Shown here piece by piece: positions 1 to 7,398 of a stretch of DNA of 64,000 nucleotides. Under the pieces are notes generated by a model. That model saw only the letters and a program-made list of their open reading frames with translations. It was not told where the DNA came from and searched no databases. The first letter of the stretch is position 1. Every line of letters begins with the position of its first letter. Source of the stretch: Clostridia bacterium (GTDB lineage: Bacteria; Bacillota; Clostridia; Oscillospirales; Acutalibacteraceae); contig JAFUIO010000002.1 in NCBI GenBank assembly GCA_017468425.1, forward strand, positions 40,911 through 104,910, given 5' to 3'. A program made the translations under genes and the position numbers.

Positions 1-2
1 GC

Positions 3-536
3 GGTCCTCTTATCGACCTTGGTGTACATATGATTGACCTTGCAATCTGGCTTATGGGTAATCCCACTCCTGTTTCAGTAAGTGCAAATACATTCTGCAA
101 ATTTGCAGATAACGATACAAGCGACTCTGTAAACTCTGATTTCGGCGATAAGAATTCAGAGGGTACATTTGACGTTGAAGACCTTGCAATGGGTATGATA
201 AGATTTGATAACGGTGCAGTGCTTCAGATTGAATTCAGCTGGGCATCAAATATCAAGAGAGAACGCCGTTTTGTTGAATTACGCGGTACAAAATCAGGTC
301 TTAAATGGGAAAATGATGATGTTGAAATCTTCACAGAAGAAGCAGGTCAGCTTCTCGACATCAAACCTGCAGGAAACCTTGAAAGCAAAGGTCACCACAA
401 CAACCTTGTTCATTACCTTGATGTGCTCACAAAGGGTGCAGATGCTTGCTTCAAACCTCAGCAGGGTGTTGATATGATTAAGATTCTCTGTGCGATTTAC
501 AAATCAGCAGAAACAGGCAAAGAAGTAGTTCTTTAA
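3..536 (+). CDS. Gfo/Idh/MocA-family oxidoreductase, C-terminal part (cut by window start)
   Basis: The frame is open from the first bases of the window, so the N-terminal NAD(P)-binding Rossmann half lies upstream and is not seen. The visible part has the family's substrate-domain signature, GPLIDLGVHMIDLAIWLMG, in which the Asp and the first His are typical of the catalytic region. It is followed by a beta-sheet C-terminal domain with a motif of the kind AVLQIEFSWAS. Members of this family oxidise or reduce sugars, inositols and related polyols with NAD(P). The substrate cannot be named from this fragment. A second, separate member of the family follows after a terminator, which suggests a sugar-modifying or glycoside-processing gene set that begins outside the window. 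Confidence in the family is high. Confidence 0.85.
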   Translation, partial: GPLIDLGVHMIDLAIWLMGNPTPVSVSANTFCKFADNDTSDSVNSDFGDKNSEGTFDVEDLAMGMIRFDNGAVLQIEFSWASNIKRERRFVELRGTKSGLKWENDDVEIFTEEAGQLLDIKPAGNLESKGHHNNLVHYLDVLTKGADACFKPQQGVDMIKILCAIYKSAETGKEVVL

Positions 537-547
537 TTTAAACTAAC

Positions 548-571
548 GGGCGGCATTTGCCGCCCTTATTT
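548..571 (+). terminator. Rho-independent terminator or attenuator after the first oxidoreductase
   Basis: GGGCGGC and GCCGCCC form a 7-bp GC-only stem around a 4-nt loop, followed by a short T-rich stretch (TTATTT). It lies 12 nt after the stop codon. The T run is weak, so some readthrough into the next gene is possible. Confidence 0.75.
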
Positions 572-596
572 ACATCATAAAGGTGGTGTTTTGCTG

Positions 597-1586
597 ATGA
601 AATATGCAATAATAGGTACAGGCTGGATTGCAAAAGCCTTCGCTGACGGAGTTAAGATAGCAGAAGGGATTTCGCCCTTTGCAGTATACTCAAGAACACG
701 TGAAAAGGGTGAAGAATTCGCAGGAAAAACAGGCGCTGAAAAGGTGTTTACAGACCTTGAAGAAATGGTACTTTGCGATGAAATTGATGCAGTTTATATT
801 GCTTCGCCCAATGCCTTCCATTACAAGCAGAGTAAGCTGTTTTTGGAGCACGGAAAACATGTAATCTGTGAAAAACCGATTACTGTTTGCCCGTCAGAAT
901 TTGAGGAGCTATTTGCTCTTGCAAAGTCAAAAAAACTTGTGTATATGGAAGCCATAATGATGATGCATTTTCCCAACAGATTTCTCATTGAAAATGCAAT
1001 AAAACGCATCGGAAAAATCTTCTCCGCAAGGGTGGATTTTTCACAACTTTCTTCAAAATACCCGGCTCTTGTAAGAGGTGAAAATCCCAACATTTTTAAT
1101 CCCGAAATGGCAACAGGTTGCCTTATGGATCTGGGGATTTACAACATATATTTCGCTTTGTATTATTTCGGAAAACCTGAAAAAATCACTTCAACTTCTC
1201 TTAAGCTTGACACAGGGGCAGACGCTCTGGGAACGGCGGTTTTCCATTATCCCGACAAGCAGATTACCCTCACTTACTCAAAGGTAGGGCAGTCAAGAAC
1301 AGCAACTGAAATTTACGGTGATAAGGGTACAGTCGTAGTAGAATCAATAAGTAAGCTGGTTAATATCAGCCTTATTTCCAACAATGGTGATATGGAAATT
1401 ATTGCTGATGATACGGAAAAAGAAGAAGTTATGAGCTGGGAAGCCAAAGACTTTTTCCGCTTTATCCGTGACTATGATGCTTGTTCTGATGAGTATGAAA
1501 AATGTGCGGAATTCTCGCTTGAAGTGAGTCGTGTTATGGCAGAAATAAGAAAACAGAATGGCCTGAATTATACATCTGTCAGATAA
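597..1586 (+). CDS. Gfo/Idh/MocA-family oxidoreductase
   Basis: This is a 329-residue NAD(P)-dependent oxidoreductase. The N-terminal Rossmann fold is visible as AIIGTGWIAKAF, and the EKPITV motif (CEKPITVCP) carries the Lys that the family uses in catalysis and cofactor binding. The C-terminal sheet domain begins near residue 125, and MDLGIYNIY matches the DxGxY/H substrate motif. The length of about 330 residues is normal. I chose the ATG at 597 rather than the TTG at 591 because the AAGGTGG ribosome binding site at 580-586 is 10 nt from 597 but only 4 nt from 591. It resembles the dihydrodiol-dehydrogenase/GFO branch of small cytosolic members. The substrate is unknown. A clear terminator follows. 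Confidence 0.88.
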   Translation: MKYAIIGTGWIAKAFADGVKIAEGISPFAVYSRTREKGEEFAGKTGAEKVFTDLEEMVLCDEIDAVYIASPNAFHYKQSKLFLEHGKHVICEKPITVCPSEFEELFALAKSKKLVYMEAIMMMHFPNRFLIENAIKRIGKIFSARVDFSQLSSKYPALVRGENPNIFNPEMATGCLMDLGIYNIYFALYYFGKPEKITSTSLKLDTGADALGTAVFHYPDKQITLTYSKVGQSRTATEIYGDKGTVVVESISKLVNISLISNNGDMEIIADDTEKEEVMSWEAKDFFRFIRDYDACSDEYEKCAEFSLEVSRVMAEIRKQNGLNYTSVR

Positions 1587-1640
1587 TATAAAACAACGCA
1601 AAAAACGAAAGAAAAGTAATATCAGAATATAACTTTTTTA

Positions 1641-1677
1641 TGACATCTTTTCACTTACGGAAAGATGTCATTTTTTT
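1641..1677 (+). terminator. Rho-independent terminator
   Basis: TGACATCTTT pairs with AAAGATGTCA around a 10-nt loop and is followed by seven T residues. It ends the oxidoreductase transcript and separates it from the surface locus. Confidence 0.9.
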
Positions 1678-1791
1678 GTTGAAATTATTTCGTAATTGTT
1701 ACAAAAAAATACGGAATTTCAGAGTGTTTCAAATTAATAAACATTATTGTGAAAATTGTTAAAAAATTATGAAGATAAGGAGCGTTTTTGG

Positions 1792-1820
1792 TTGACAAAT
1801 TGACAGTAAAGTGGTACAAT
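1792..1820 (+). promoter_or_regulatory. Sigma-A-type promoter for the surface locus
   Basis: The -35 is TTGACA (1792-1797) and the -10 is TACAAT (1815-1820), with a 17-bp spacer. Transcription would start near 1827 and give a leader of about 100 nt before the EAL gene. The rest of the 1587-1926 gap holds the terminator above, an AT-rich stretch and a possible small upstream ORF. I saw no c-di-GMP riboswitch signature in the leader. Confidence 0.8.
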
Positions 1821-1849
1821 ACAATGGATAGAATAGAGTTAGTGGGAGT

Positions 1850-1954
1850 ATGTCTTCTTTAAAATTCTTTAACGGAAAATACCCCGATAATTCTTCCGAA
1901 ATCCTGCAATACGGAGAGTGCTTTTTATGGCTGAAGAAAAAAAAGAAACTATAA
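1850..1954 (+). CDS. Possible 34-residue upstream ORF overlapping the EAL gene start
   Basis: An ATG at 1850 follows a GTGGGAG sequence at close spacing and opens a 34-codon frame that ends with TAA at 1952-1954, about 28 nt inside the EAL gene in another frame. The product would be a small peptide with a polylysine tail. The last lysines come from the A-rich start of the overlapping gene, so they may be coincidental. It could couple translation to the EAL gene, act as a leader peptide, or be noise. I do not recognise it. Confidence 0.25.
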   Translation: MSSLKFFNGKYPDNSSEILQYGECFLWLKKKKKL

Positions 1955-2676
1955 AAGTTCCAAGAGCAAGAACGATGGAAATGTTGTTCAAACCTGTGTT
2001 TGACGTCGGTCTTAATATGGCAGTTGATTATTACACACGCATTCTGATTACTGATTATAAGGTAGGCATTATCCAGCCTGAAACTTATATTCCGGTGGCA
2101 GAAAAATCAAATCAGATTGCCGACATCGGCAAATGGGCAATTGAAGAAGCCTGCGATGTTATGATCAGAGCCGAACAGAGAGATGTCGGAATCAACAGTG
2201 TTATCCTCTGGACATCACTCAAGCATCTTAACAAGAAAAATTTTGTCAAATCAATGACTAATATTGTTGACAAAAAAGAAATTGAACACGATAAGTTCTG
2301 TTTCCAGATTACAGATCACATTCTTCAGGCTGATCAGGATATAATTTCTCAGAACATCCGCGATTTACGTAAAGAAGGCTTCCGCGTAGCAATTGATGAT
2401 TTCGGTGTTGAATATTCATCACTTACGAATCTCGGTCAATATGAAGTAGACTATATCGGTATCGATTCTTCACTTACCCGCGATATAGAAATAAATGAGC
2501 GTCAGCTGAATATGCTCCAGGGTATTATTGATTTCGCAAAGAAAATCGAAACCAAGGTTATGGTCGGCGGCGTTGAAACTATGGAAAAAGCTGAACTTCT
2601 CAAAACCATGGGAGTTGACAGACTGTCAGGACCGCTTTACGGTGATTTTATAAAAGAAAAAGAAATTACTCTGTGA
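1927..2676 (+). CDS. Degenerate EAL-domain protein, probably a c-di-GMP sensor rather than a phosphodiesterase
   Basis: This is a 249-residue stand-alone EAL domain without a transmembrane segment. The fold is recognisable from IADIGKWAIEEAC, AIDDFGVEYSSLTNL and VGGVETMEKAELLKTMG. Active EAL enzymes need the Glu of the EAL motif, the Asn and Glu/Asp metal ligands, the DD pair, a Lys and the Glu of EGVET. Here the EAL position reads VDYYTRI, EGVET reads GGVET, and the Lys of KID is Gly (YIGID). Only DDFG is kept. I infer that it does not hydrolyse c-di-GMP and may bind it or act as a protein adaptor. The ATG at 1927 has GGAGAG 8 nt upstream and is preferred over the GTG at 1918. It is the first gene of the surface locus, which suggests a regulatory role there. 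Confidence 0.8.
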   Translation: MAEEKKETIKVPRARTMEMLFKPVFDVGLNMAVDYYTRILITDYKVGIIQPETYIPVAEKSNQIADIGKWAIEEACDVMIRAEQRDVGINSVILWTSLKHLNKKNFVKSMTNIVDKKEIEHDKFCFQITDHILQADQDIISQNIRDLRKEGFRVAIDDFGVEYSSLTNLGQYEVDYIGIDSSLTRDIEINERQLNMLQGIIDFAKKIETKVMVGGVETMEKAELLKTMGVDRLSGPLYGDFIKEKEITL

Positions 2677-2709
2677 TTATAGCTATCCTTACGAAAGGAG
2701 TTGGATATA

Positions 2710-3582
2710 TTGGCAAAAAAACAAAATGTGCAGTTTGACCCGAATAATCCTGAAATGGAAAAATACGGTGTCCGCACATCAGCAAAAAAAGTCAGAAAAA
2801 ATAAATTGTTTCTGCGTATCGTTGTTATCATCCTTGTATTATTGCTTTTGTTCCTTTCAATATTCTTCGGATGTGTAACTTACGCAAATCAGGCAGGTCG
2901 ATTCACAGTAAACCTTGACCCTGATGCAATTGAAAAATACGGTATCACACTTTGTGAAAGCTATGAACAGGCATACGGTTTAGGTGCCTGGGCAAACGGA
3001 GGTACAGGGCCGGATGGCAAGCCCAACGCTGAAAGTAACTATGAATCAGGCGTTTTAATCCGCGGTAATGCTGTTGAAAATATGGATAACATTACAGAGG
3101 AGTGGTTGCCGGAAGATATCGACAGTGCAAATCACTCAGGCAGCCACAACGGTGATGCTAACAAAGACGGCGAAATTGACTACATAGCATATACTTTCTA
3201 CCTTAAAAACGTAGGTAGAGAAGATGCAGACTATAATGCTTCAATAGACGTTCTTTCAGTAGACCTTGATGCCGACGAGGCACTCAGAGTAAAGGTTTAC
3301 AGAAACGGTGAAGCAATTACTTACGGTAAAAAACCTGTCAAAGGTACTGAAAAAAATGAATATGCAAAATTCGGTATCGACAAGTTCTTTGCAAAAGAAA
3401 ACAAGGTTATGGATAGAAACGTAACCAACTTTAAATCAGGCGCGGTTGACAAATATACAATTGTCATCTGGCTTGAAGGATGGGATCCTGAATGTGTTGA
3501 TAAAATTATGGGAGGAGAGGTTAAGCTGTCTATGATGTTCCATATTATAGACAAAGAAGCCGAAAACGAGGAGCTTGTTTAG
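2710..3582 (+). CDS. Membrane-anchored surface protein with a TasA-like C-terminal motif
   Basis: The 290-residue product has a basic cytosolic N-terminus of about 33 residues, one strong membrane segment (about residues 34-58) and an extracellular domain. The ectodomain contains DANKDGEIDY, which fits a DxNxDGxID calcium-binding loop of the EF-hand/dockerin kind. It ends in a block with WLEGWDPEC followed by a GGEVKLSMMF strand. The next gene ends in a very similar block (WLEGNDADC), so the two probably share a fold. The TTG at 2710 is preferred because AAGGAG (2695-2700) directly abuts the upstream TTG at 2701 but is 9 nt from 2710. The stop is TAG, so this genome uses TAG as a stop. It could be the membrane base or initiator for a fibre built from the next protein. 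That is inference. Confidence 0.65.
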   Translation: MAKKQNVQFDPNNPEMEKYGVRTSAKKVRKNKLFLRIVVIILVLLLLFLSIFFGCVTYANQAGRFTVNLDPDAIEKYGITLCESYEQAYGLGAWANGGTGPDGKPNAESNYESGVLIRGNAVENMDNITEEWLPEDIDSANHSGSHNGDANKDGEIDYIAYTFYLKNVGREDADYNASIDVLSVDLDADEALRVKVYRNGEAITYGKKPVKGTEKNEYAKFGIDKFFAKENKVMDRNVTNFKSGAVDKYTIVIWLEGWDPECVDKIMGGEVKLSMMFHIIDKEAENEELV

Positions 3583-3722
3583 GAAAAAAGTGAACAACAC
3601 ACTTTCTTAATTAAGCAAGTTCCTTAAGTAACTTTTCTCCCCTTAAAAATTATCAACACATATTTGGATATATATTTAAATGAAAGTAAAACTTTCAGAA
3701 ATTTTTTATGGAGGTAATATTC

Positions 3723-4538
3723 ATGAGAAAAACAATGAGAAAAAGTGCGTTGCTCTCATCAGTAGCAATGCTCATCGTTTCAGCTATCGTTCTTACATCT
3801 GCTACATATGCATGGTTCTCATCATCAAAAGTTGTTGCAGTTGAAGAACTCGATGCAAGTGTTAAAGTAACAACAGGTCTCCTTATCTCAGTTGATAAGG
3901 GTGGAAACTGGGGCACACAGGTTGACTTCGCAGACGCAGTTTCTGTTAACGGTACTTGGGGTGCAGGTTATGCAAAGGATATGGTATTTGATCCCGTATC
4001 AACAGCAGACGGTGAAACATGGATTTCAGCTGTTTACAACGAAGATACAAAAGCTCTCGACACATCAGCTGCAGTTGTAGGTACAAACCTTGTAGCTGTT
4101 CCTCTCTGGGTAACAGGTCCTGCTGATGCAAACGTTAAAGCTGTTGTTAAATTCGACGGCACAGATTCACAGGCAGCAAAATGTATGAAATTTGCTCTTG
4201 TTCCTGCTAACGACGCTGGTGATGCAGTTGCATCAGGTGCATACGATGAAGCAGTTGCAGCAGAAGCTAATGCTGACAACAAGTTTATGGGTATCTCATC
4301 AGCAGGTACAGCAGCAACAGCTGGTGCTTACGTATCAGACGGCGGTAAAACAATCAACGAAGTTGCAGCAGACGGCGGTATCACATTCACAATTCCTGCA
4401 GGCACAACAACAGATGCTCCCTTGAAATATGTAGCATTCCTTTGGCTTGAAGGTAACGATGCAGACTGCGAAATGCTTAAATTCGACGTTGCCGGTGAAG
4501 ACGTAACATTCGCAATGACACTTGAAATCGTTGACTAA
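3723..4538 (+). CDS. TasA/camelysin-like secreted protein with a SipW-type signal (likely major fibre subunit)
   Basis: The 271-residue product starts with a basic stretch, a hydrophobic helix and the motif SATYAWFS, which is the hallmark of signals cleaved by SipW-class peptidases in TasA and camelysin-type proteins. The mature part is rich in Ala, Thr, Val and Gly and ends in strands containing WLEGNDADC and VTFAMTLEIVD, as expected of a beta-sandwich subunit. The ATG at 3723 lies 8 nt after GGAGG. The ATG at 3708 overlaps that site and is rejected. A SipW-type peptidase gene follows, as in the Bacillus tapA-sipW-tasA arrangement. A stable hairpin and a 308-nt gap after it are consistent with high and separate expression of an abundant subunit. 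The exact family is not certain. Confidence 0.7.
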   Translation: MRKTMRKSALLSSVAMLIVSAIVLTSATYAWFSSSKVVAVEELDASVKVTTGLLISVDKGGNWGTQVDFADAVSVNGTWGAGYAKDMVFDPVSTADGETWISAVYNEDTKALDTSAAVVGTNLVAVPLWVTGPADANVKAVVKFDGTDSQAAKCMKFALVPANDAGDAVASGAYDEAVAAEANADNKFMGISSAGTAATAGAYVSDGGKTINEVAADGGITFTIPAGTTTDAPLKYVAFLWLEGNDADCEMLKFDVAGEDVTFAMTLEIVD

Positions 4539-4650
4539 TTAATTGAATCAACTATATTTTAGTGATTGTTCAACTTTAGAGTTATAAACATAGCTCGCTG
4601 AATCGTTTCAAATATCGGCTTTTGAAACAGCTTAAAACTTAAAACATAGG

Positions 4651-4677
4651 CCGGGCGGGGTTAACCGCCTCGCCCGG
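4651..4677 (+). terminator. GC-rich hairpin after the putative fibre subunit gene
   Basis: CCGGGCG pairs with CGCCCGG, and the loop can pair further (GGGG with CCGCC). Only a mixed T-rich stretch follows, so it may be a partial terminator or a 3'-end stabiliser. The rest of the 4539-4846 gap holds two smaller palindromes (GTGTTT/AAACAC at 4681-4701 and TCTGATT/AATCAGA near 4705-4719) and AT-rich sequence before the peptidase gene. I see no gene in it. Confidence 0.6.
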
Positions 4678-4846
4678 TATGTGTTTCCTTTCAGAAAACA
4701 CAATCTGATTTAATCAGACTAAACAAATCAGTGCAAATACTGTTAATAATATAAATTCTATTAAATTCGAAAATAAAAGAGAAATCTTTTAATATATATG
4801 AAAAGCACAAAGAAAAATCATAAAGAATAAAGGTGGGTTCCGAAAC

Positions 4847-5680
4847 ATGGCGGAAGAAAAAAAGACAAGTAGTGTAATAGAAACCATAGGTGACGTAATT
4901 ACCGCAATAATACTGGTATTCTCAGTTATATTTACAGCTCTGACTTTGTCATCGGCAAATTCAGAAAACGGTTTACCTAATATTGCCGGTTATTCGTTGT
5001 TCTCTGTTCAGTCAGACTCAATGGAACCTGTGTTTTATACAGGCGATTTGCTTGTTATTAAAGAATACCAGGGCGAAGAACTTAATTCCGGTGATATCAT
5101 TTCATTCAGAACAATTGAGCAGGGCCAGTACATTATCAACACCCATAGAATTGTTGAATGTCATGATATCGGCGGTATCAAAACATACACCACACGAGGT
5201 GATAATACACCCGCGAACGACCAGACTGACGTTGTTGCAAGTGAAATTGTCGGTGTTTATGCCTACAAAGCAAACCAGAAGAACGGCGTTGACGATGGTA
5301 CAAGAGTAAAAGGTGTAGGTAAAATCATCGATATCGTTAAAGGTACAGGCGAATCAGGTGAAAAATGGACCTGGACTCTCAACGAAGGTACTGAAAACGA
5401 AAGAAGACTTAACCTTTCATTCCTTCTCTTCATAATTGTTCCGCTTGCTCTTATCTTCCTCTTACAGATTTATAAGTTTATCAAGGCTCTTAATGAATCT
5501 AAAGCAGAAAAAGCAAAGGCAGAAATTCTTGAAAACGGTGAACTTTCAGAAGAACTCAAGAAGAAAGCAATTGAAGAGTATCTTGCAAAACAGGCAGCTG
5601 AAGCAAAAGATGCAGAAAAGCCTGCTGAGGAAACATCCGGGGATGCTCCTGCGGATGCAGAGAATAAAGACGAAAACTAA
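4847..5680 (+). CDS. SipW-type signal peptidase I with long charged C-terminal tail
   Basis: This 277-residue membrane peptidase belongs to the ER/archaeal/SipW branch, which uses a Ser/His pair instead of Ser/Lys. The Ser lies in SVQSDSMEP (about residue 57), the His in NTHRIV (about residue 101) and an Asp in TRGDNTP. There is a membrane helix at about 14-36 and a second at about 190-212. After that comes a cytosolic tail of some 60 residues rich in Lys, Glu and Ala, which is unusual for this family and could be a docking or coiled-coil segment. AAAGGTGGG precedes the ATG. It follows the SipW-signal protein at 3723 and is the likely processing enzyme for it and perhaps for others in the locus. 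Confidence 0.88.
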   Translation: MAEEKKTSSVIETIGDVITAIILVFSVIFTALTLSSANSENGLPNIAGYSLFSVQSDSMEPVFYTGDLLVIKEYQGEELNSGDIISFRTIEQGQYIINTHRIVECHDIGGIKTYTTRGDNTPANDQTDVVASEIVGVYAYKANQKNGVDDGTRVKGVGKIIDIVKGTGESGEKWTWTLNEGTENERRLNLSFLLFIIVPLALIFLLQIYKFIKALNESKAEKAKAEILENGELSEELKKKAIEEYLAKQAAEAKDAEKPAEETSGDAPADAENKDEN

Positions 5681-5713
5681 AATATAAAATCTGGCTGCAA
5701 AACCCTTCGTATG

Positions 5714-5730
5714 GACGGCCGTCGGCCGTC
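5714..5730. repeat. 17-nt GC-rich palindrome between the peptidase and ATPase genes
   Basis: GACGGCCG and CGGCCGTC are perfect inverted repeats separated by one base, in otherwise AT-rich intergenic DNA. No T run follows, so it is not a classical terminator. It could be a protein-binding site, an RNA-stability hairpin or a REP-like element. Confidence 0.5.
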
Positions 5731-5800
5731 TGTATGAAAGCGCAACGGATTATATATATAATAGAAAGCAAATTTTTTAAAAATTTACGAGGTGACAAAA

Positions 5801-7345
5801 ATGAGCATACTGTTGAACTTCATTCAGGATTTTTTGGGACAGTTCTTTGTAAGCGGTTTTTGGGGAATGCTTAAAGGCTTAGGTAAAGGCTTTATCAACA
5901 TCTTCAATTTCCCGAAATACATAGAAATCTTCAAAAAATATTCATCCAACTTCGGTGCAGGCGAATGGGCGCTCGCAATTCTTTGCGTAGTTCTTATCGT
6001 TGCAGCACTTGCAGCAATTGTATTTGTGATTGCGCTTCTTCTTAAGAAATATGTAAGAGTCCGCAAAACTCTTGTTGATCAGGAAGAGCTTCTTAACGAA
6101 GTTGGTAACCTTAATCGTGAAGTTATCAAACTTAATATGGAAAAGCAGAAAATCCTTGCTATGAAAGTTTCACAGTTAGGCCTCAGACCTGATGAAGATC
6201 CTTATGAGGATATAGAAGAAAAGAAAGAAGAAACAGAAGAAGAAGTCGACACAACTGCTGAAGATTACAGCCGTTTCTACAAGCTCACTCAGGTTGACCT
6301 TGCTATGAAGGATTATGTTCAGCACGATTTCGATAACGATATCACTCTTCCTGAATTCTGTGAGCGTTTCCGTAACTTTGCATGTAGCAGACTTGGTCTT
6401 TACTATGAAATTGACACTCTCCGTCTTTTCATTTCTGGTTTTGCTGCTGCAAGACTTATCATCCTTCAGGGTATTTCAGGTACAGGTAAAACTTCACTTC
6501 CCTATGCTTTCGGTAAATTTATTCAGAATGACGTAACTATTGCTTCTGTTCAGCCTTCATGGCGTGACCGTACAGAGCTTTTCGGTTACTTCAACGAATT
6601 CACAAAACGTTTCAATGAAACAGAAGTTCTTAAGAGAATGTATGAAGCTTGCTTCATGGAAGACGTTTCAGTTGTTATCCTGGACGAAATGAATATCGCT
6701 CGTGTTGAATATTACTTCGCTGAGCTTCTTTCAATCCTCGAAATGCCTTCACGTGATGAATGGGTTGTTTCACTTGTTCCCACAGTATGGCCCACTGACC
6801 CCGAACTTTTCTTCGATGGTAAATTCAGACTTCCTCCCAATATGTGGTATGTCGGCACAATCAATAACGACGACTCTACTTTCGCCGTTACTGATAAGGT
6901 TTATGACCGTGCTATTCCCATCGATATCAATACAAAAGGTAAATTCTTCGAAGCACCGCTTACAGATCCTCTTTACCTTAACTACAAACATCTTGAAGCT
7001 CTCTTTGATGAAGCTAAAGAAAAATATCCTGTTTCAGAAGAAGCTCTTAAGAAATTTGCTCAGCTTGACGACTATGTTATCGAACATTTCCGTATTGCTT
7101 TCGGTAACCGTATTTTAAAACAGCTTAAAGACTTTGTTCCTGTTTACGTTGGTTGTGGCGGTAAGGAAATCGATGGTATCGACTTCATCCTTGCTCACAA
7201 AATTCTTCGTAAATTCGAAAGCCTTAACGTTTCTTACATCCGTAATGAAATCGGCGGTCTTATTACTTATCTTAACAAAAACTTTGGTAAAAATAACATG
7301 AAGGATTCTAAGGATTACCTTGAAAGACTTCAGAAGCTTATGTAA
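5801..7345 (+). CDS. Membrane-anchored McrB-like AAA+ ATPase
   Basis: The 514-residue product has an N-terminal region with one clear membrane helix (about residues 55-83), a charged coiled-coil linker (about 88-150, very Glu/Lys rich) and a C-terminal AAA+ domain. Walker A is GISGTGKTS (about 224-232), Walker B is VVILDEMNIAR (about 291), and the sensor region GTINNDDSTF is followed by KVYDRA. LDEMN plus GTxNxxD is typical of the McrB/AAA_5 group, whose best-known member is the GTPase of the McrBC restriction enzyme. Membrane anchoring is not typical of McrB. The ATG at 5801 is preferred over the GTG at 5792, which overlaps the GAGGTG ribosome binding site. It sits 53 nt before a DUF2357-like gene, the usual partner class of McrB-like ATPases. 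The substrate is unknown; remodelling or powering assembly of the surface structure is inferred from gene order. Confidence 0.82.
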   Translation: MSILLNFIQDFLGQFFVSGFWGMLKGLGKGFINIFNFPKYIEIFKKYSSNFGAGEWALAILCVVLIVAALAAIVFVIALLLKKYVRVRKTLVDQEELLNEVGNLNREVIKLNMEKQKILAMKVSQLGLRPDEDPYEDIEEKKEETEEEVDTTAEDYSRFYKLTQVDLAMKDYVQHDFDNDITLPEFCERFRNFACSRLGLYYEIDTLRLFISGFAAARLIILQGISGTGKTSLPYAFGKFIQNDVTIASVQPSWRDRTELFGYFNEFTKRFNETEVLKRMYEACFMEDVSVVILDEMNIARVEYYFAELLSILEMPSRDEWVVSLVPTVWPTDPELFFDGKFRLPPNMWYVGTINNDDSTFAVTDKVYDRAIPIDINTKGKFFEAPLTDPLYLNYKHLEALFDEAKEKYPVSEEALKKFAQLDDYVIEHFRIAFGNRILKQLKDFVPVYVGCGGKEIDGIDFILAHKILRKFESLNVSYIRNEIGGLITYLNKNFGKNNMKDSKDYLERLQKLM

Positions 7346-7398
7346 TATCTTAAGCTTTATAGCACAACTAATCTTCAAACAAAAGGGGACGTTCTCAG

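Noticed and set aside
3580..3582. Genome-wide reassignment of TAG as a sense codon to explain the broken giant gene
   Set aside because: TAG ends the gene at 3582, with another stop only 14 codons later and a new gene following, so TAG appears to be a normal though rare stop here.
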